Source: Prochlorococcus sp. HOT208_60m_813G15 (GTDB taxonomy: Bacteria > Cyanobacteriota > Cyanobacteriia > PCC-6307 > Cyanobiaceae). From it: DNA of 62,119 nt. The notes under the pieces were generated by a model. It was not told the origin of the DNA. It saw only the letters and a program-made list of their open reading frames with translations, and did no database searches. Positions 53,390 to 62,119 of the stretch are shown here, one piece after another. The DNA lies in NCBI GenBank assembly GCA_002026165.1, contig MWOS01000193.1:144001-206119 (forward strand), read 5' to 3'. Position 1 is the first letter of the stretch; each line of letters starts with the position of its first letter. The position numbers and the translations under genes are program-made.

Positions 53390-54076
53390 TTAATTAACTT
53401 TTAATTCAACTATTCTTCCATCCTTAAATTTGGCTATTTTTTTTGCACGATTTGCAACTTCATCTTCATGCGTAACTAAAACTATAGTTATTCCAGATTC
53501 ATGCAGTTTGTCAAAAAGATCTAATACATCTTCAGTGGTTTTTGAATCTAGTGCTCCTGTAGGTTCGTCTGCTAACAAAATTGCAGGATTATTGATAATA
53601 GCTCTCGCAATAGCAACTCGTTGTTGTTGACCTCCGGATAATTGGTTTGGGCGATTATTCATTCTTTCTGAAAGACCAACTTTTTTTAGGGCATTCTTAC
53701 CTCGCACTAATCTTTCCTCAGGGTCAATGCCAGCATAAATCATTGGCAAAATTACGTTTTCAAGTGCAGTTGCGTCTGAAAGAAGATGAAATTGTTGAAA
53801 AACAAAGCCTAATTTTTGGTTACGTATTTCAGCGAGTTCATCATCAGATAAATTTTCAACAGGAATACCATTTAATTTATAAATACCTTCTGATGGCCTA
53901 TCTAGACATCCAATAATATTCATTGCTGTACTTTTACCTGAGCCACTAGCTCCCATTACAGCTAAATAATCACCTTTGTAAATTTCTAAGTTTATGCTGT
54001 CTAAGGCTTTAACAGTTAGATCTTCTTTCCCATATGTTTTAGATATATTTTCTAAACTCGCGACTTTCTTAGACAT
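53390..54076 (-). CDS. ABC transporter ATP-binding protein, LolD/MacB/DevA type
   Basis: 228 residues. Walker A GASGSGKSTAMNIIG near 40, the Q loop, QLSGGQQQRVAIARAI signature near 143 and Walker B ILLADEPTGALDSK near 163. The short form and EEIRNQKLGFVFQQFHLL-like context put it with ATPases that energise FtsX/MacB-type permeases (lipoprotein release, or DevBCA glycolipid export). No cognate permease is next to it. It follows ndhB by 16 nt on the same strand. Confidence 0.9.
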   Translation of the reverse strand: MSKKVASLENISKTYGKEDLTVKALDSINLEIYKGDYLAVMGASGSGKSTAMNIIGCLDRPSEGIYKLNGIPVENLSDDELAEIRNQKLGFVFQQFHLLSDATALENVILPMIYAGIDPEERLVRGKNALKKVGLSERMNNRPNQLSGGQQQRVAIARAIINNPAILLADEPTGALDSKTTEDVLDLFDKLHESGITIVLVTHEDEVANRAKKIAKFKDGRIVELKVN

Positions 54077-54092
54077 TTAATGAAAAAATTTT

Positions 54093-55613
54093 CTAGGAAA
54101 TATTGTTCGCTGTAGCAATAATATCTTGTAAGAAAGGAGTTTCTGAAACTGCTGTATTAGCTAATTTAAAAAGAGGATTAGAGAGGATTCCTCCAAGAGC
54201 AGTTACTGCGACGCAAGTATAAAGTGCAATTCTCAAGGGTGGTAATCCTACAATTCCCCAATTAATTTCAGGATATGACTTGACTATTTCAGAAGCTTCC
54301 TGTGGTTCTTTAACTACCATCATTTTTATAACTGAAATGTAGTAATAAATAGATATTACTGAAGTTACTAATCCAATTATTACTAATAGATATTGATGAT
54401 TTGCCCAACCTGCAAAGAACAAGTATATCTTTCCAAAAAATCCTAACATTGGAGGTAAACCGCCAAGAGATAGAAGACAAAGGCTTAAGCCTAATGTAAT
54501 GAGAGGATCTTTTTGGTAAAGTCCTGAGTAATCAAGAATTCTGTCAGAACCAGTTCTTAGTGAGAAAAGTATTACACAAGAAAATGCACCCAAATTCATA
54601 AACAAATATGCAGCCAAATATAAAACAGCGGCTGATAAACCATCTTGTGTGCCAGATACTATTCCAATCATTACAAATCCGGCTTGTCCAATAGAACTGT
54701 AAGCTAGCATTCTTTTCATTGAGGTTTGAGCTAGAGCCACAACATTTCCTAAAGCCATGCTCAATATGGCCAAAATGGTAAATAATAGTTTCCATTCTTC
54801 GTCAAAAGAAGAGAAAGTTGTGCTTAATATTCTTATTGCAAATGCAAAGCCCGCTGTTTTTGAACCAACAGATAAAAAAGCTACTACAGGTGTAGGTGAA
54901 CCCTCATATACATCAGGAGTCCATTGATGAAAAGGAACTGCAGCAATTTTAAATGCAACTGTTGATAAGACAAATACAAGAGCTAGTGAAGTAATAAAGG
55001 ATGGCTTATTGATAATCTCTAAACCTATTGTCACTAAGTTTGTTGAACCACTTAATCCATAAAGAAAAGAGGATCCATACAAATAGACAGCAGCAGCGGC
55101 TGATCCAACAAGGAGGTATTTTAAGGCCGCCTCTGAACTTCTTGGATCTCTCTTGAGGTAGCCAGAAAGTAAATAGCTCGCTACCGATAGAGTCTCAAGA
55201 GAGATAAATACACTAATAAGGTCAGTAGATCCACACAAAAGCATTGCTCCAAGTGTGGCCGAAAGAACTATCGCAGCAAACTCGCCAATAGGGCTACCAC
55301 TTTGTTCTGTGTATCGCCAACTTATAAGTAAAGATACTAAGGTTGATAAAGAAATTATTGCTCTAAATGCAATTGCCAAATTATCTGAATTAAAGGACCC
55401 GAGGAATGCGCTTTCTACAGGATTACTCCATTGCAATGCCAAACAAATAAGAGAGCTGCCAATTGATAAATAGCAAATTATTGGTGCCCATTTTGATGCA
55501 GTTTTTTCTCCAGCTAAATCTGCAAGAAGGGTTCCAACAATACCTAGTAAAATAAAAGCCTCTGGAATAATGGCTTGAGCATTTAAATTAATTGTAAAGA
55601 TTTCGTTGGGCAC
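54093..55613 (-). CDS. ndhB: NAD(P)H-quinone oxidoreductase subunit 2
   Basis: 506 residues with about 14 membrane spans. Recognisable pieces are [20 protein letters not shown] near 150, [23 protein letters not shown] near 235 and [18 protein letters not shown] near 310, a quinone-oxidoreductase antiporter-like subunit. It is part of the thylakoid NDH-1 complex for respiration, cyclic electron flow and CO2 uptake. Confidence 0.97.
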   Translation of the reverse strand: MPNEIFTINLNAQAIIPEAFILLGIVGTLLADLAGEKTASKWAPIICYLSIGSSLICLALQWSNPVESAFLGSFNSDNLAIAFRAIISLSTLVSLLISWRYTEQSGSPIGEFAAIVLSATLGAMLLCGSTDLISVFISLETLSVASYLLSGYLKRDPRSSEAALKYLLVGSAAAAVYLYGSSFLYGLSGSTNLVTIGLEIINKPSFITSLALVFVLSTVAFKIAAVPFHQWTPDVYEGSPTPVVAFLSVGSKTAGFAFAIRILSTTFSSFDEEWKLLFTILAILSMALGNVVALAQTSMKRMLAYSSIGQAGFVMIGIVSGTQDGLSAAVLYLAAYLFMNLGAFSCVILFSLRTGSDRILDYSGLYQKDPLITLGLSLCLLSLGGLPPMLGFFGKIYLFFAGWANHQYLLVIIGLVTSVISIYYYISVIKMMVVKEPQEASEIVKSYPEINWGIVGLPPLRIALYTCVAVTALGGILSNPLFKLANTAVSETPFLQDIIATANNIS

Positions 55614-55677
55614 TTTATTAAATAGGATTAAATTAAATGTTTGATTGTAAGGGTCTAAGAGTTAATCTTAACTTGAT

Positions 55678-55683
55678 TATAAT
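55678..55683 (+). promoter_or_regulatory. -10 box likely for topA
   Basis: A perfect TATAAT (55678-55683) in the ndhB-topA divergent gap, with no clear -35. It would give topA a leader of about 100 nt. Confidence 0.5.
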
Positions 55684-55788
55684 TTGTGAGTATGATTTTT
55701 GAAATTTTAAGAAGAATTTACTTGAAAAAGCTTCAAATAATCATAATATGCCCTAACTGAACAAAAACACCAATTTTTGAAATAAACC

Positions 55789-58389
55789 TTGGATCACACA
55801 CTTGTTATTGTTGAAAGTCCCACCAAAGCAAAAACTATAAGAAAGTTTTTGCCTTCTAATTATGAAGTTCTCGCTTCAATGGGACATGTAAGAGATCTTC
55901 CACAAGGAGCCGCCGAAATACCTGCTGCGGTTAAAAAGGAAAAATGGTCAAGGATAGGAGTTAATACAACAGAAGATTTTGAACCACTTTATATAGTTCC
56001 AAAAGATAAGAAAAAGGTTGTTAAAGAGTTAAAAGATGCATTGAAAGGTGCGACCCAGCTATTACTGGCAACTGATGAAGATAGAGAGGGAGAGAGTATT
56101 AGCTGGCATCTGCTGCAAATACTTAAGCCTAAAATACCAACTAAGAGAATGGTTTTTCATGAAATTACGAAAAAGGCAATTAATAAAGCTTTAGACCAAA
56201 CAAGAGAAATTGATATGGAACTTGTTCAGGCTCAAGAAACAAGAAGAATCTTGGACAGGCTTTTTGGATATGAATTATCTCCTTTACTTTGGAAGAAGGT
56301 AGCCCCACGATTATCTGCTGGTCGTGTTCAATCAGTTTCTGTAAGACTTCTTGTTAGGAGGGAGAGAGAAAGAAGATCCTTTAAAAAAGCTAGTTATTGG
56401 GGGATTAAAGCTTCCTTAGTAAAAGACAATGTTACTTTCGAAACTAAATTGTTCAGTTTAAACGGTCAAAGAATTTCTAATGGTTCCGATTTCGATGAAC
56501 AGACCGGCAAATTAAAACAAGGAAATAAATCTTTAATAATTGGAGAAGAAAAAGTAAATGATTTATTGAAAACTTTTTCCTCAGAGGATTGGGTTGTCTC
56601 AAAAATCGAAAAAAAGCCCTCTACTCGTAAGCCAGTTCCTCCATTCACAACTAGCACATTACAACAAGAAGCAAACAGGAAGCTTCGTTTGTCTGCTAGA
56701 GAAACTATGAGATGTGCACAAGGGCTATATGAGAGAGGTTTCATAACATATATGAGAACTGATTCAGTGCATCTTTCCGAACAAGCCACAAGAGCTGCTA
56801 GAGAATGCGTAAGTTCTATGTATGGAAAAGAATATTTATCTAACTCACCAAGACAATTTAATTCAACTGCAAGAAATGCTCAAGAAGCACACGAAGCTAT
56901 TAGGCCGGCAGGTGAGGTATTTAAAACACCTAAGGAAACTAATCTAACGGGTAGAGACTTATCTCTTTACGATTTAATTTGGAAAAGAACTGTAGCTAGT
57001 CAAATGGCGGAAGCTAGGCTAACCATGATTAATGCTGAAATTAGCGTGGGGGATGGATTATTTAAATCGAGTGGGAAAAGTATTGATTTTGCAGGATTCT
57101 TTAGAGCTTATGTAGAGGGAAGTGATGATCCAAGTTCATCCCTAGAACAACAAGAAATTATTCTCCCAAACTTAACAACTGGAACATGTCTTGAAGTTAA
57201 TAATAAGGAATCTACTTTTCATGAAACTAAACCTCCTGCAAGATATACAGAGGCTGCATTAGTTAAAGTACTTGAAAAAGAAGGAATTGGAAGACCATCT
57301 ACTTATGCAAGCATAATTGGGACAATAGTGGATAGAGGTTATGCAAATATATCCTCCAATACTTTGTCTCCAACGTTTACAGCTTTTGCTGTTACTGCTC
57401 TATTAGAAGAACATTTTCCTGATCTAGTTGATACTACATTTACTGCAAAAATGGAATCTTCATTGGATGAAATATCCTCAGGCAATCTTGAGTGGCTACC
57501 ATACCTCGAAACTTTCTATAAAGGTAAAAATGGCTTGGAGGTAAAAGTTCAGAAAACAGAGGGTGATATTGATGGCAAAGCTTATAGACAAGTTGATTTC
57601 GAAGACCTTCCTTGCATAGTCAGAATAGGCTCTAACGGACCTTGGCTAGAGGGTACAAAAATTGATGAATCTGGTAATGAAATTCATGCAAAAGGTAATC
57701 TTCCAATGGATATTACTCCTGGAGATTTAGACATAAAGCAAGTTGATCAAATTTTAAGTGGCCCATCAGATCTTGGAACTGATCCAAAAACTGGGGAAAA
57801 AGTCTTTTTAAGATTTGGCCCTTATGGACCTTACGTACAATTGGGAGATAATGATCAAGATAAAGCTAAACCAAGAAGAGCTTCATTACCCAAAGAGTTG
57901 AAAACTGATGATCTAACTCTAGATCAGGCTCTTGTACTTTTAAGTTTGCCTAGATTATTAGGAACTCATCCTCATGGTGGAGTCGTTGAGGCTGATAGAG
58001 GAAGATTTGGCCCCTACATCAAATGGATTAAAAATGAAAATGAATCTGAGAACAGATCCTTAAAGAAAGAGGATGATGTTTTTACAGTTGATATAAAACG
58101 AGCATTAGAAATTCTTGCGATGCCAAAAATGGGTAGAGGTGGTCAAGAGGTACTTAAAGACTTTGGAAAACCGAAAGAATTTAAAGAAAAAATCCAAATA
58201 TTAAATGGAAGATATGGGGTCTATTTAAAATGTGGCAAAACTAATGTTTCGCTTGCAAAAGATACTGATATAGAAAAATTTTCTATAGATGATGCGGTAT
58301 CTCTTTTAGAAGAAAAACTAAAAGATAAAAAAGGCTCTACTTTAAAAAAAACAAAAATAAGTAATAAAAAAACTAATAGGAAAAGTTAG
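55789..58389 (+). CDS. topA: DNA topoisomerase I
   Basis: 866 residues from a TTG start (MDHTLVIVESPTKAKTIRKF). The Toprim domain has LATDEDREGESISWHL near 95; the catalytic tyrosine is in RGFITYMRTDSVHLS near 318; KEGIGRPSTYASIIGTI near 500. Instead of zinc fingers the C-terminal part has repeated TopoI units (GRFGPYIKW, RYGVYLKC, FGPYGPYVQL), as in other cyanobacteria, and a Lys-rich tail. It relaxes negative supercoils. Confidence 0.97.
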   Translation: MDHTLVIVESPTKAKTIRKFLPSNYEVLASMGHVRDLPQGAAEIPAAVKKEKWSRIGVNTTEDFEPLYIVPKDKKKVVKELKDALKGATQLLLATDEDREGESISWHLLQILKPKIPTKRMVFHEITKKAINKALDQTREIDMELVQAQETRRILDRLFGYELSPLLWKKVAPRLSAGRVQSVSVRLLVRRERERRSFKKASYWGIKASLVKDNVTFETKLFSLNGQRISNGSDFDEQTGKLKQGNKSLIIGEEKVNDLLKTFSSEDWVVSKIEKKPSTRKPVPPFTTSTLQQEANRKLRLSARETMRCAQGLYERGFITYMRTDSVHLSEQATRAARECVSSMYGKEYLSNSPRQFNSTARNAQEAHEAIRPAGEVFKTPKETNLTGRDLSLYDLIWKRTVASQMAEARLTMINAEISVGDGLFKSSGKSIDFAGFFRAYVEGSDDPSSSLEQQEIILPNLTTGTCLEVNNKESTFHETKPPARYTEAALVKVLEKEGIGRPSTYASIIGTIVDRGYANISSNTLSPTFTAFAVTALLEEHFPDLVDTTFTAKMESSLDEISSGNLEWLPYLETFYKGKNGLEVKVQKTEGDIDGKAYRQVDFEDLPCIVRIGSNGPWLEGTKIDESGNEIHAKGNLPMDITPGDLDIKQVDQILSGPSDLGTDPKTGEKVFLRFGPYGPYVQLGDNDQDKAKPRRASLPKELKTDDLTLDQALVLLSLPRLLGTHPHGGVVEADRGRFGPYIKWIKNENESENRSLKKEDDVFTVDIKRALEILAMPKMGRGGQEVLKDFGKPKEFKEKIQILNGRYGVYLKCGKTNVSLAKDTDIEKFSIDDAVSLLEEKLKDKKGSTLKKTKISNKKTNRKS

Positions 58390-58395
58390 AAAAAT

Positions 58396-58974
58396 ATGAT
58401 TTTTAAAAAAAAAGAATTTTTTTTATTAATTTTTTTAATTTTCTTACAATCATGTTCTGGAGGGAGGATTGGCAATTTTCTTGAAAGTAGTTTTGATGAT
58501 TTAGAAAAAACAAGTCAAAATGAAGATTTACAAAATAATTTAGTAAATAAAAAAATATTAGTAAAAGACAGCAAAGAGATTAATGATAAAAAAAATAAAA
58601 AAATAAAGAAAGTAGAAAAGCCAAAAAATGTTCCAGAAAATAAAAAAATATTAGTAAAAGACAGCAAAGAGATTAATGATAAAAAAAATAAAAAAATAAA
58701 GAAAGTAGAAAAGCCAAAAAATTTTATAGAAAATAAAAATGATTTAAATTCAGAAAAAATACCAAAACAAAAAAATACCAAAATTAAGAAATCTACAAAA
58801 AAAAGAAATATTGATCTTCAAACTTACAAAATAATATTCATCTTAAAAGATGTAGATCCAAAAGACCCTACTAAAGATTTAAGTTCCATATTAAGTAATT
58901 CTGAGGTAAATTTTGAAATAGAAAAGATTGAACGCATCTTAGATTCAAAGAATAAAAGTATGAATAAAAATTAA
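58396..58974 (+). CDS. Lipoprotein with internal tandem repeat
   Basis: 192 residues. Signal peptide FFLLIFLIFLQSC gives a lipobox LQSC with the lipidated Cys at 20. The next part is almost only Lys, Asn, Asp, Glu and contains two copies of a 31-residue unit (NKKILVKDSKEINDKKNKK and following KKVEKPKN). The C-terminal 55 residues (DLQTYKIIFILKDVDPKDPT) look globular. It follows topA by 6 nt. Family and partner are unknown. Confidence 0.75.
   Translation: MIFKKKEFFLLIFLIFLQSCSGGRIGNFLESSFDDLEKTSQNEDLQNNLVNKKILVKDSKEINDKKNKKIKKVEKPKNVPENKKILVKDSKEINDKKNKKIKKVEKPKNFIENKNDLNSEKIPKQKNTKIKKSTKKRNIDLQTYKIIFILKDVDPKDPTKDLSSILSNSEVNFEIEKIERILDSKNKSMNKN
58545..58722 (+). repeat. Direct tandem repeat, period 93 nt
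   Basis: 58545-58629 and 58638-58722 are identical over 85 nt; the period is 93 nt, so the reading frame is kept and 31 residues are duplicated inside the lipoprotein. The absence of any difference at the DNA level suggests a recent duplication. Confidence 0.9.
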
Positions 58975-58994
58975 TTAAGAATATTTAACAAAAA

Positions 58995-59633
58995 ATGAAA
59001 ATAACAACTAAAACAGAAGCATTAAATATTGTCGAGACCTCATATTTAGCATCTCTTTCGTCTCTATTATGGGTAGCACTATATTATTTGCCAATTGGGG
59101 GAGCTTTATTAAGGTTGATTTTACCCCTCCCAATGATCTTGTTGCACTTGAGAAGAGGAACTAAAATTGCATTGGAAGGACTCTTAATACAATTTCTACT
59201 TTTATTCATAATTATGGGCCCTGTTAGAGGAACTTTATTTTTATTTCCTTATGGAATCTTGGCTTTCTGGTTGGGTTGGTGTTGGTTTAAAGAAAAGAGT
59301 TGGAAACTTAGTTTAACTGTGGGTGTTGTTATTGGAACCCTTGGCTTTTTACTACGAGTAATAGCATTATCTACGTTGGTTGGAGATAATCTTTGGGTGT
59401 TAATTACTAGAGCGAGTTATGGTCTAATGGAAAAGTTCATTGGATTATTTAATTTACCTTTATCTCCTTCAATTTTGAGTATCCAAATAGGCGCCATTTT
59501 ATTAATAATTTTTCAAGAAATAGTTTATGTCTTAACTGTACATGTAGTTGCTTATTCTCTCTTTCCAAGATTTAAATTAACTATCCCAAACCCTCCAAGA
59601 TTATTAAATAGCTTAGTTGATTTTAATAATTAG
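58995..59633 (+). CDS. DUF2232 family membrane protein
   Basis: 212 residues with about six membrane spans. ALNIVETSYLASLSSLLWVA near the start, GGALLRLILPLPMILLHLRRGTK near 33-55 and RGTLFLFPYGILAFWLG near 78 fit DUF2232 (YybS-like) proteins, which resemble ECF substrate-binding S components. The transported compound is unknown. It starts 20 nt after the lipoprotein gene and precedes the CobT-like gene by 11 nt. Confidence 0.78.
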   Translation: MKITTKTEALNIVETSYLASLSSLLWVALYYLPIGGALLRLILPLPMILLHLRRGTKIALEGLLIQFLLLFIIMGPVRGTLFLFPYGILAFWLGWCWFKEKSWKLSLTVGVVIGTLGFLLRVIALSTLVGDNLWVLITRASYGLMEKFIGLFNLPLSPSILSIQIGAILLIIFQEIVYVLTVHVVAYSLFPRFKLTIPNPPRLLNSLVDFNN

Positions 59634-59644
59634 AAAAAGTAAGA

Positions 59645-60799
59645 ATGTATAGTACAGAGTTAGGGATAAATTTTTTTGGTAATGTATCCGAAAAAAATCA
59701 GCTTAAAAAGATAGAAATACTGAAAAAGAATATAAATAATTTCAAAATATTTCTGGTAATCGCAGGTACAAATACATCTCAAATTCCAGGAATTTCCGCT
59801 GCAGGCATTAATGCAAAATCAAGAAGAAAAACTGCGCTCGCAGATGCCGAATTTTTGCTTAAGGGTGCTTCAAAAGATCATAAATATAAATTGCCTTTCC
59901 TCAATGCAGGAGTAACTCCAGCCCTAATTAGCCATGTTTGTTCAAAGCTTATAAATATTTATCCAGTTATTGTACCTCTGGGAATAGGTGTAAAGCCTTA
60001 TTTTAATCATTTGGTTGTAGAAGATAGAGATTTGGGTCCATCAAATTGTCTTACTACTGGTAAATCTATGTCCAAAAAGAGAGTTATAAATCTCTATGAA
60101 GGAGGTCTTGCGATAGGAAAATCCTCAAAACAACCTATCTTAATTTCTGAATCTGTACCAGGGGGAACCACAACTGCTCAGGCAGTAATGGAAGCTTTTG
60201 GTTTGCGGGTGTCTAATTTAGTTGGTAGTAGTTTATTTAAAGCCCCAAGAAAATTAAGAAGAAAAGTAGTTCAAAAAGGACTGTTAAATGCAAATCTCAA
60301 TAATGATTTTGACTCTTTTGATGTTGTCGCGGCGGTAGGTGATCCTTTCCAAGCTTTCTCAATGGGTTTATTAATTGGTGCCAGGTCAGCAAAACAACCT
60401 GTCATATTGTCTGGAGGAAGTCAGATGTTAGCAATCATTTTGCTTGTATTAGAATTCTTAGATGTAAAAAATGAAAATGACTTTATTGAAGATGTTTTTC
60501 TTGCGACAACTGGGTGGCTTGTGAAAGATAATTCTTTAAATCAATTATTAAATCTAATTAATGAAAAATATGATGTCAATTTATTAGGTTTAGCAAGTCC
60601 ATTAAATTTCAAATCTTCAAAATATAAAGAATTGAAGGATTATGAATTAGGCCATGTAAAAGAAGGTGTAGGTGCCGGTGGAATTTCATTGCTTGCTTTT
60701 TTAGATGGATTTAAAAATGAAGAAATAGTTTCATTATGTCAACAAAATCTGGAAATAATGAAGAGCCTAGGTCAAATTTCTTTAGAGAAGGATTGCTGA
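59645..60799 (+). CDS. CobT-like nicotinate-nucleotide phosphoribosyltransferase family (TIGR00303 type)
   Basis: 384 residues. FLVIAGTNTSQIPGISAAGI near 40, SESVPGGTTTAQAVMEAFGL near 165 and AVGDPFQAFSMGLLIGARSAKQPVILSGGSQM near 235-265 (broken here) match the cyanobacterial/archaeal CobT homolog group TIGR00303. CobT normally activates the lower base of cobalamin; because Prochlorococcus makes pseudocobalamin with adenine, the substrate here could differ. Its stop abuts the next ATG. Confidence 0.8.
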   Translation: MYSTELGINFFGNVSEKNQLKKIEILKKNINNFKIFLVIAGTNTSQIPGISAAGINAKSRRKTALADAEFLLKGASKDHKYKLPFLNAGVTPALISHVCSKLINIYPVIVPLGIGVKPYFNHLVVEDRDLGPSNCLTTGKSMSKKRVINLYEGGLAIGKSSKQPILISESVPGGTTTAQAVMEAFGLRVSNLVGSSLFKAPRKLRRKVVQKGLLNANLNNDFDSFDVVAAVGDPFQAFSMGLLIGARSAKQPVILSGGSQMLAIILLVLEFLDVKNENDFIEDVFLATTGWLVKDNSLNQLLNLINEKYDVNLLGLASPLNFKSSKYKELKDYELGHVKEGVGAGGISLLAFLDGFKNEEIVSLCQQNLEIMKSLGQISLEKDC

Positions 60800-61798
60800 A
60801 TGTTTTCAAAATTTTCAACCAGAAGAGAATTTTTAAATTGTGGTAAACTTTCGCTTTTATTTCTCTTAAATTCTTGCGCTAATCTTCCTAATAAAGTAAA
60901 AATTGCACTTCATAATTCTTTTTATCCAGAATCTTTTAAAGATATTATTCCAAAAGACTGGAAGCAGGAAAAAATTAATTTTGAAAGTATCCAGCTACAA
61001 AAAAATAGAAATGCAATTTTTAGTTCTGACTTTATTTTAATAAATGATGGATGGATTACTAGTATAGATTTTTCAGAATTTGAAAAAATAAATGAATATC
61101 CACTGATCGAAAATTTGGATAAGAGATCGATAGATTTTTTGGGAAGTTTTAATCAAAATCAGAGAAGTAAATTATTTCCTATTGGAGTAGTACCTTATAC
61201 AATAATCATTAAAAATAATAATGAATTAATAAATAGAGCCAGAACTTCTTGGGATTTTCTTCTTTCTAAAAAATTAACTGGGAAAATTATTTTTCCACAA
61301 AGTCCCAGAATAATATTGTCAATTGCTCAAAAAATTAATTCATCTAATTCTCTAAAAAAACTTAAAAGCCAAGCAATGTTATTTGATGATAAAAATATGC
61401 TCAATTGGTTGATTAATTCTGATGCTTGTGTAGCAATAGTTCCTTATAGTCTCTGCTCAAAATATTTAAAAATAGATCCCAGACTTTCTTTGGTTTTCCC
61501 AAGCCAAGGAGTACCTTTGATGTGGCATTTTCTACTTAGTCGATCAAATCTAAATAATGCAATATTATTTAAATGGATTAAATCTTTAAGAAGTAAATCA
61601 ATAGTAGATAAATTAGTAAGCCAGGGTTGGTATCTACCATTCAATAGTGATTATTTACAAAGTAAATATAAATCTGAAGTGTTCCCCATCTCAGGGCCTT
61701 CTGAGAAATGTTGGGAAAATAGTTGGTCATTCCCCTTACTTACAAATGAACAAAAAATTAATCTTAAAAATTTCTGGAATGATTCTTTAACCCCATAA
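60800..61798 (+). CDS. Tat-exported lipoprotein resembling ABC solute-binding proteins
   Basis: 332 residues. FSTRREFLNCGKLSLLFLLNSCANL combines a twin-arginine motif (TRREFL at residues 7-12) with a lipobox (LLNSC, Cys near 26), shown here as parts. The body has two-lobe binding-protein features such as FPIGVVPYTIIIKNN, RTSWDFLLSKKLTGKI and VFPSQGVPLMWHFLLSR, recalling spermidine/putrescine-type proteins. No permease or ATPase is adjacent. The C-terminus overlaps the convergent gene by 12 nt. Confidence 0.7.
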   Translation: MFSKFSTRREFLNCGKLSLLFLLNSCANLPNKVKIALHNSFYPESFKDIIPKDWKQEKINFESIQLQKNRNAIFSSDFILINDGWITSIDFSEFEKINEYPLIENLDKRSIDFLGSFNQNQRSKLFPIGVVPYTIIIKNNNELINRARTSWDFLLSKKLTGKIIFPQSPRIILSIAQKINSSNSLKKLKSQAMLFDDKNMLNWLINSDACVAIVPYSLCSKYLKIDPRLSLVFPSQGVPLMWHFLLSRSNLNNAILFKWIKSLRSKSIVDKLVSQGWYLPFNSDYLQSKYKSEVFPISGPSEKCWENSWSFPLLTNEQKINLKNFWNDSLTP

Positions 61799-62119
61799 TC
61801 TTTTTGTCGGAGTTTCAATTAATAAGTTATGGGTTTGCTTTAATAAATTTGGTATATCTAATTTACTAGGACATCTAGGAACACATTCATTGCATTCTTG
61901 ACAAAATGAGGAATTTTTTTCTTCCCACCAGTGGCCAGCTTTTCCTATTAAATTGTATCTTTCTTTTGAGAATTCTAATTGGCCATAACCAATAGATATA
62001 TTCCTTAAACGAAGTATTTCTGGAATAGGGATTTCATTTGGGCATGGAAGACAACATCTGCATTGTTCACATTTGGTAGAGTTTAATCTTTCATTAGCAA
62101 CTTTTTCAATTTTATTCAA
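61787..62119 (-). CDS. C-terminal part of an aldo/keto reductase-type protein with two Fe-S clusters (cut by window edge)
   Basis: 110 residues are visible and the frame runs off the right edge, so the start is outside; the TTG at the very end is probably an internal Leu. STKCEQCRCCLPCPNEIPIP and SFCQECNECVPRCPSKLDIP are two CxxCxxCxxxCP ferredoxin motifs (8 Cys). The GYGQLEF and KAGHWWE segments fit the C-terminal Fe-S tail of cyanobacterial aldo/keto reductases. Confidence 0.75.
   Translation of the reverse strand: MNKIEKVANERLNSTKCEQCRCCLPCPNEIPIPEILRLRNISIGYGQLEFSKERYNLIGKAGHWWEEKNSSFCQECNECVPRCPSKLDIPNLLKQTHNLLIETPTKRLWG

Noticed and set aside
58545-58722. Direct repeat as a possible CRISPR array
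   Set aside because: Only two copies, no spacers, and the unit lies in frame within a coding sequence; no cas genes are present in the window.

Overview
The window looks like a high-light-type Prochlorococcus chromosome, or a very close marine picocyanobacterium. This rests on the AT-rich sequence, the very short or overlapping gene junctions, and the gene set and order: aroQ-miaE-cobI, der-ecfT-pipX-pipY-sepF-proC, chlG-petP, ndhB, mqo, and a PirA-like DUF4278 gene behind a glutamine-riboswitch-like leader. The assignment comes from recognising genes, not from a database comparison.

Positions 1 to about 10,980 are an accessory island. The left end holds a gene cut by the window edge and several very small ORFs. 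Then come two strong inverted repeats (1765-1802 and 1814-1912). A four-gene minus-strand operon follows (9426 down to 1931), encoding a complete type I restriction-modification system (HsdM, HsdS, HsdR) plus a YgjP-like zinc-metallopeptidase; its genes overlap each other. A tyrosine recombinase (9873-10838), richer in G+C than its surroundings, lies between this operon and a tRNA-Thr/tRNA-Tyr pair (10979-11142). A recombinase beside a tRNA with defence cargo is the layout of a tRNA-targeting integrative element, such as the tycheposons of Prochlorococcus. The distal attachment site is not visible in the window.

From 11,200 to 62,119 the window is core genome. 11.2-18.4 kb: shikimate (aroQ), tRNA hydroxylation (miaE), corrin methylation (cobI), ribosome GTPase (der), ECF transporter, the nitrogen regulators pipX/pipY, division (sepF) and proline (proC). 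18.4-21.7 kb: glycosyltransferase, recO, a DeoC-like protein and hibernation factor. 21.7-27.5 kb: lipB, acyl-ACP synthetase, ylqD, pdhC and queA. 27.5-31.9 kb: sulfur amino acid genes and rpsD. 32-37 kb: yidD, murE and an ArsM-like methyltransferase. 37-46 kb: the PirA-like gene with its riboswitch candidate, nfu, mqo, lepA, a peptide-type permease, trmH and a photolyase cluster. 46-56 kb: rsmB, PBP, chlG, petP, hisF, menG, DciA-like, birA, an ABC ATPase and ndhB. 55.8-62 kb: topA, a lipoprotein with an internal repeat, a membrane protein, a CobT-like enzyme, a Tat lipoprotein and the end of an Fe-S aldo/keto reductase.

The points most worth following up are the long nested inverted repeat at 1814-1912, the island architecture with a metallopeptidase as fourth R-M gene, the glutamine-riboswitch/PirA unit, a DeoC homolog lacking catalytic residues, and a photolyase that seems to have lost its Fe-S cysteines.
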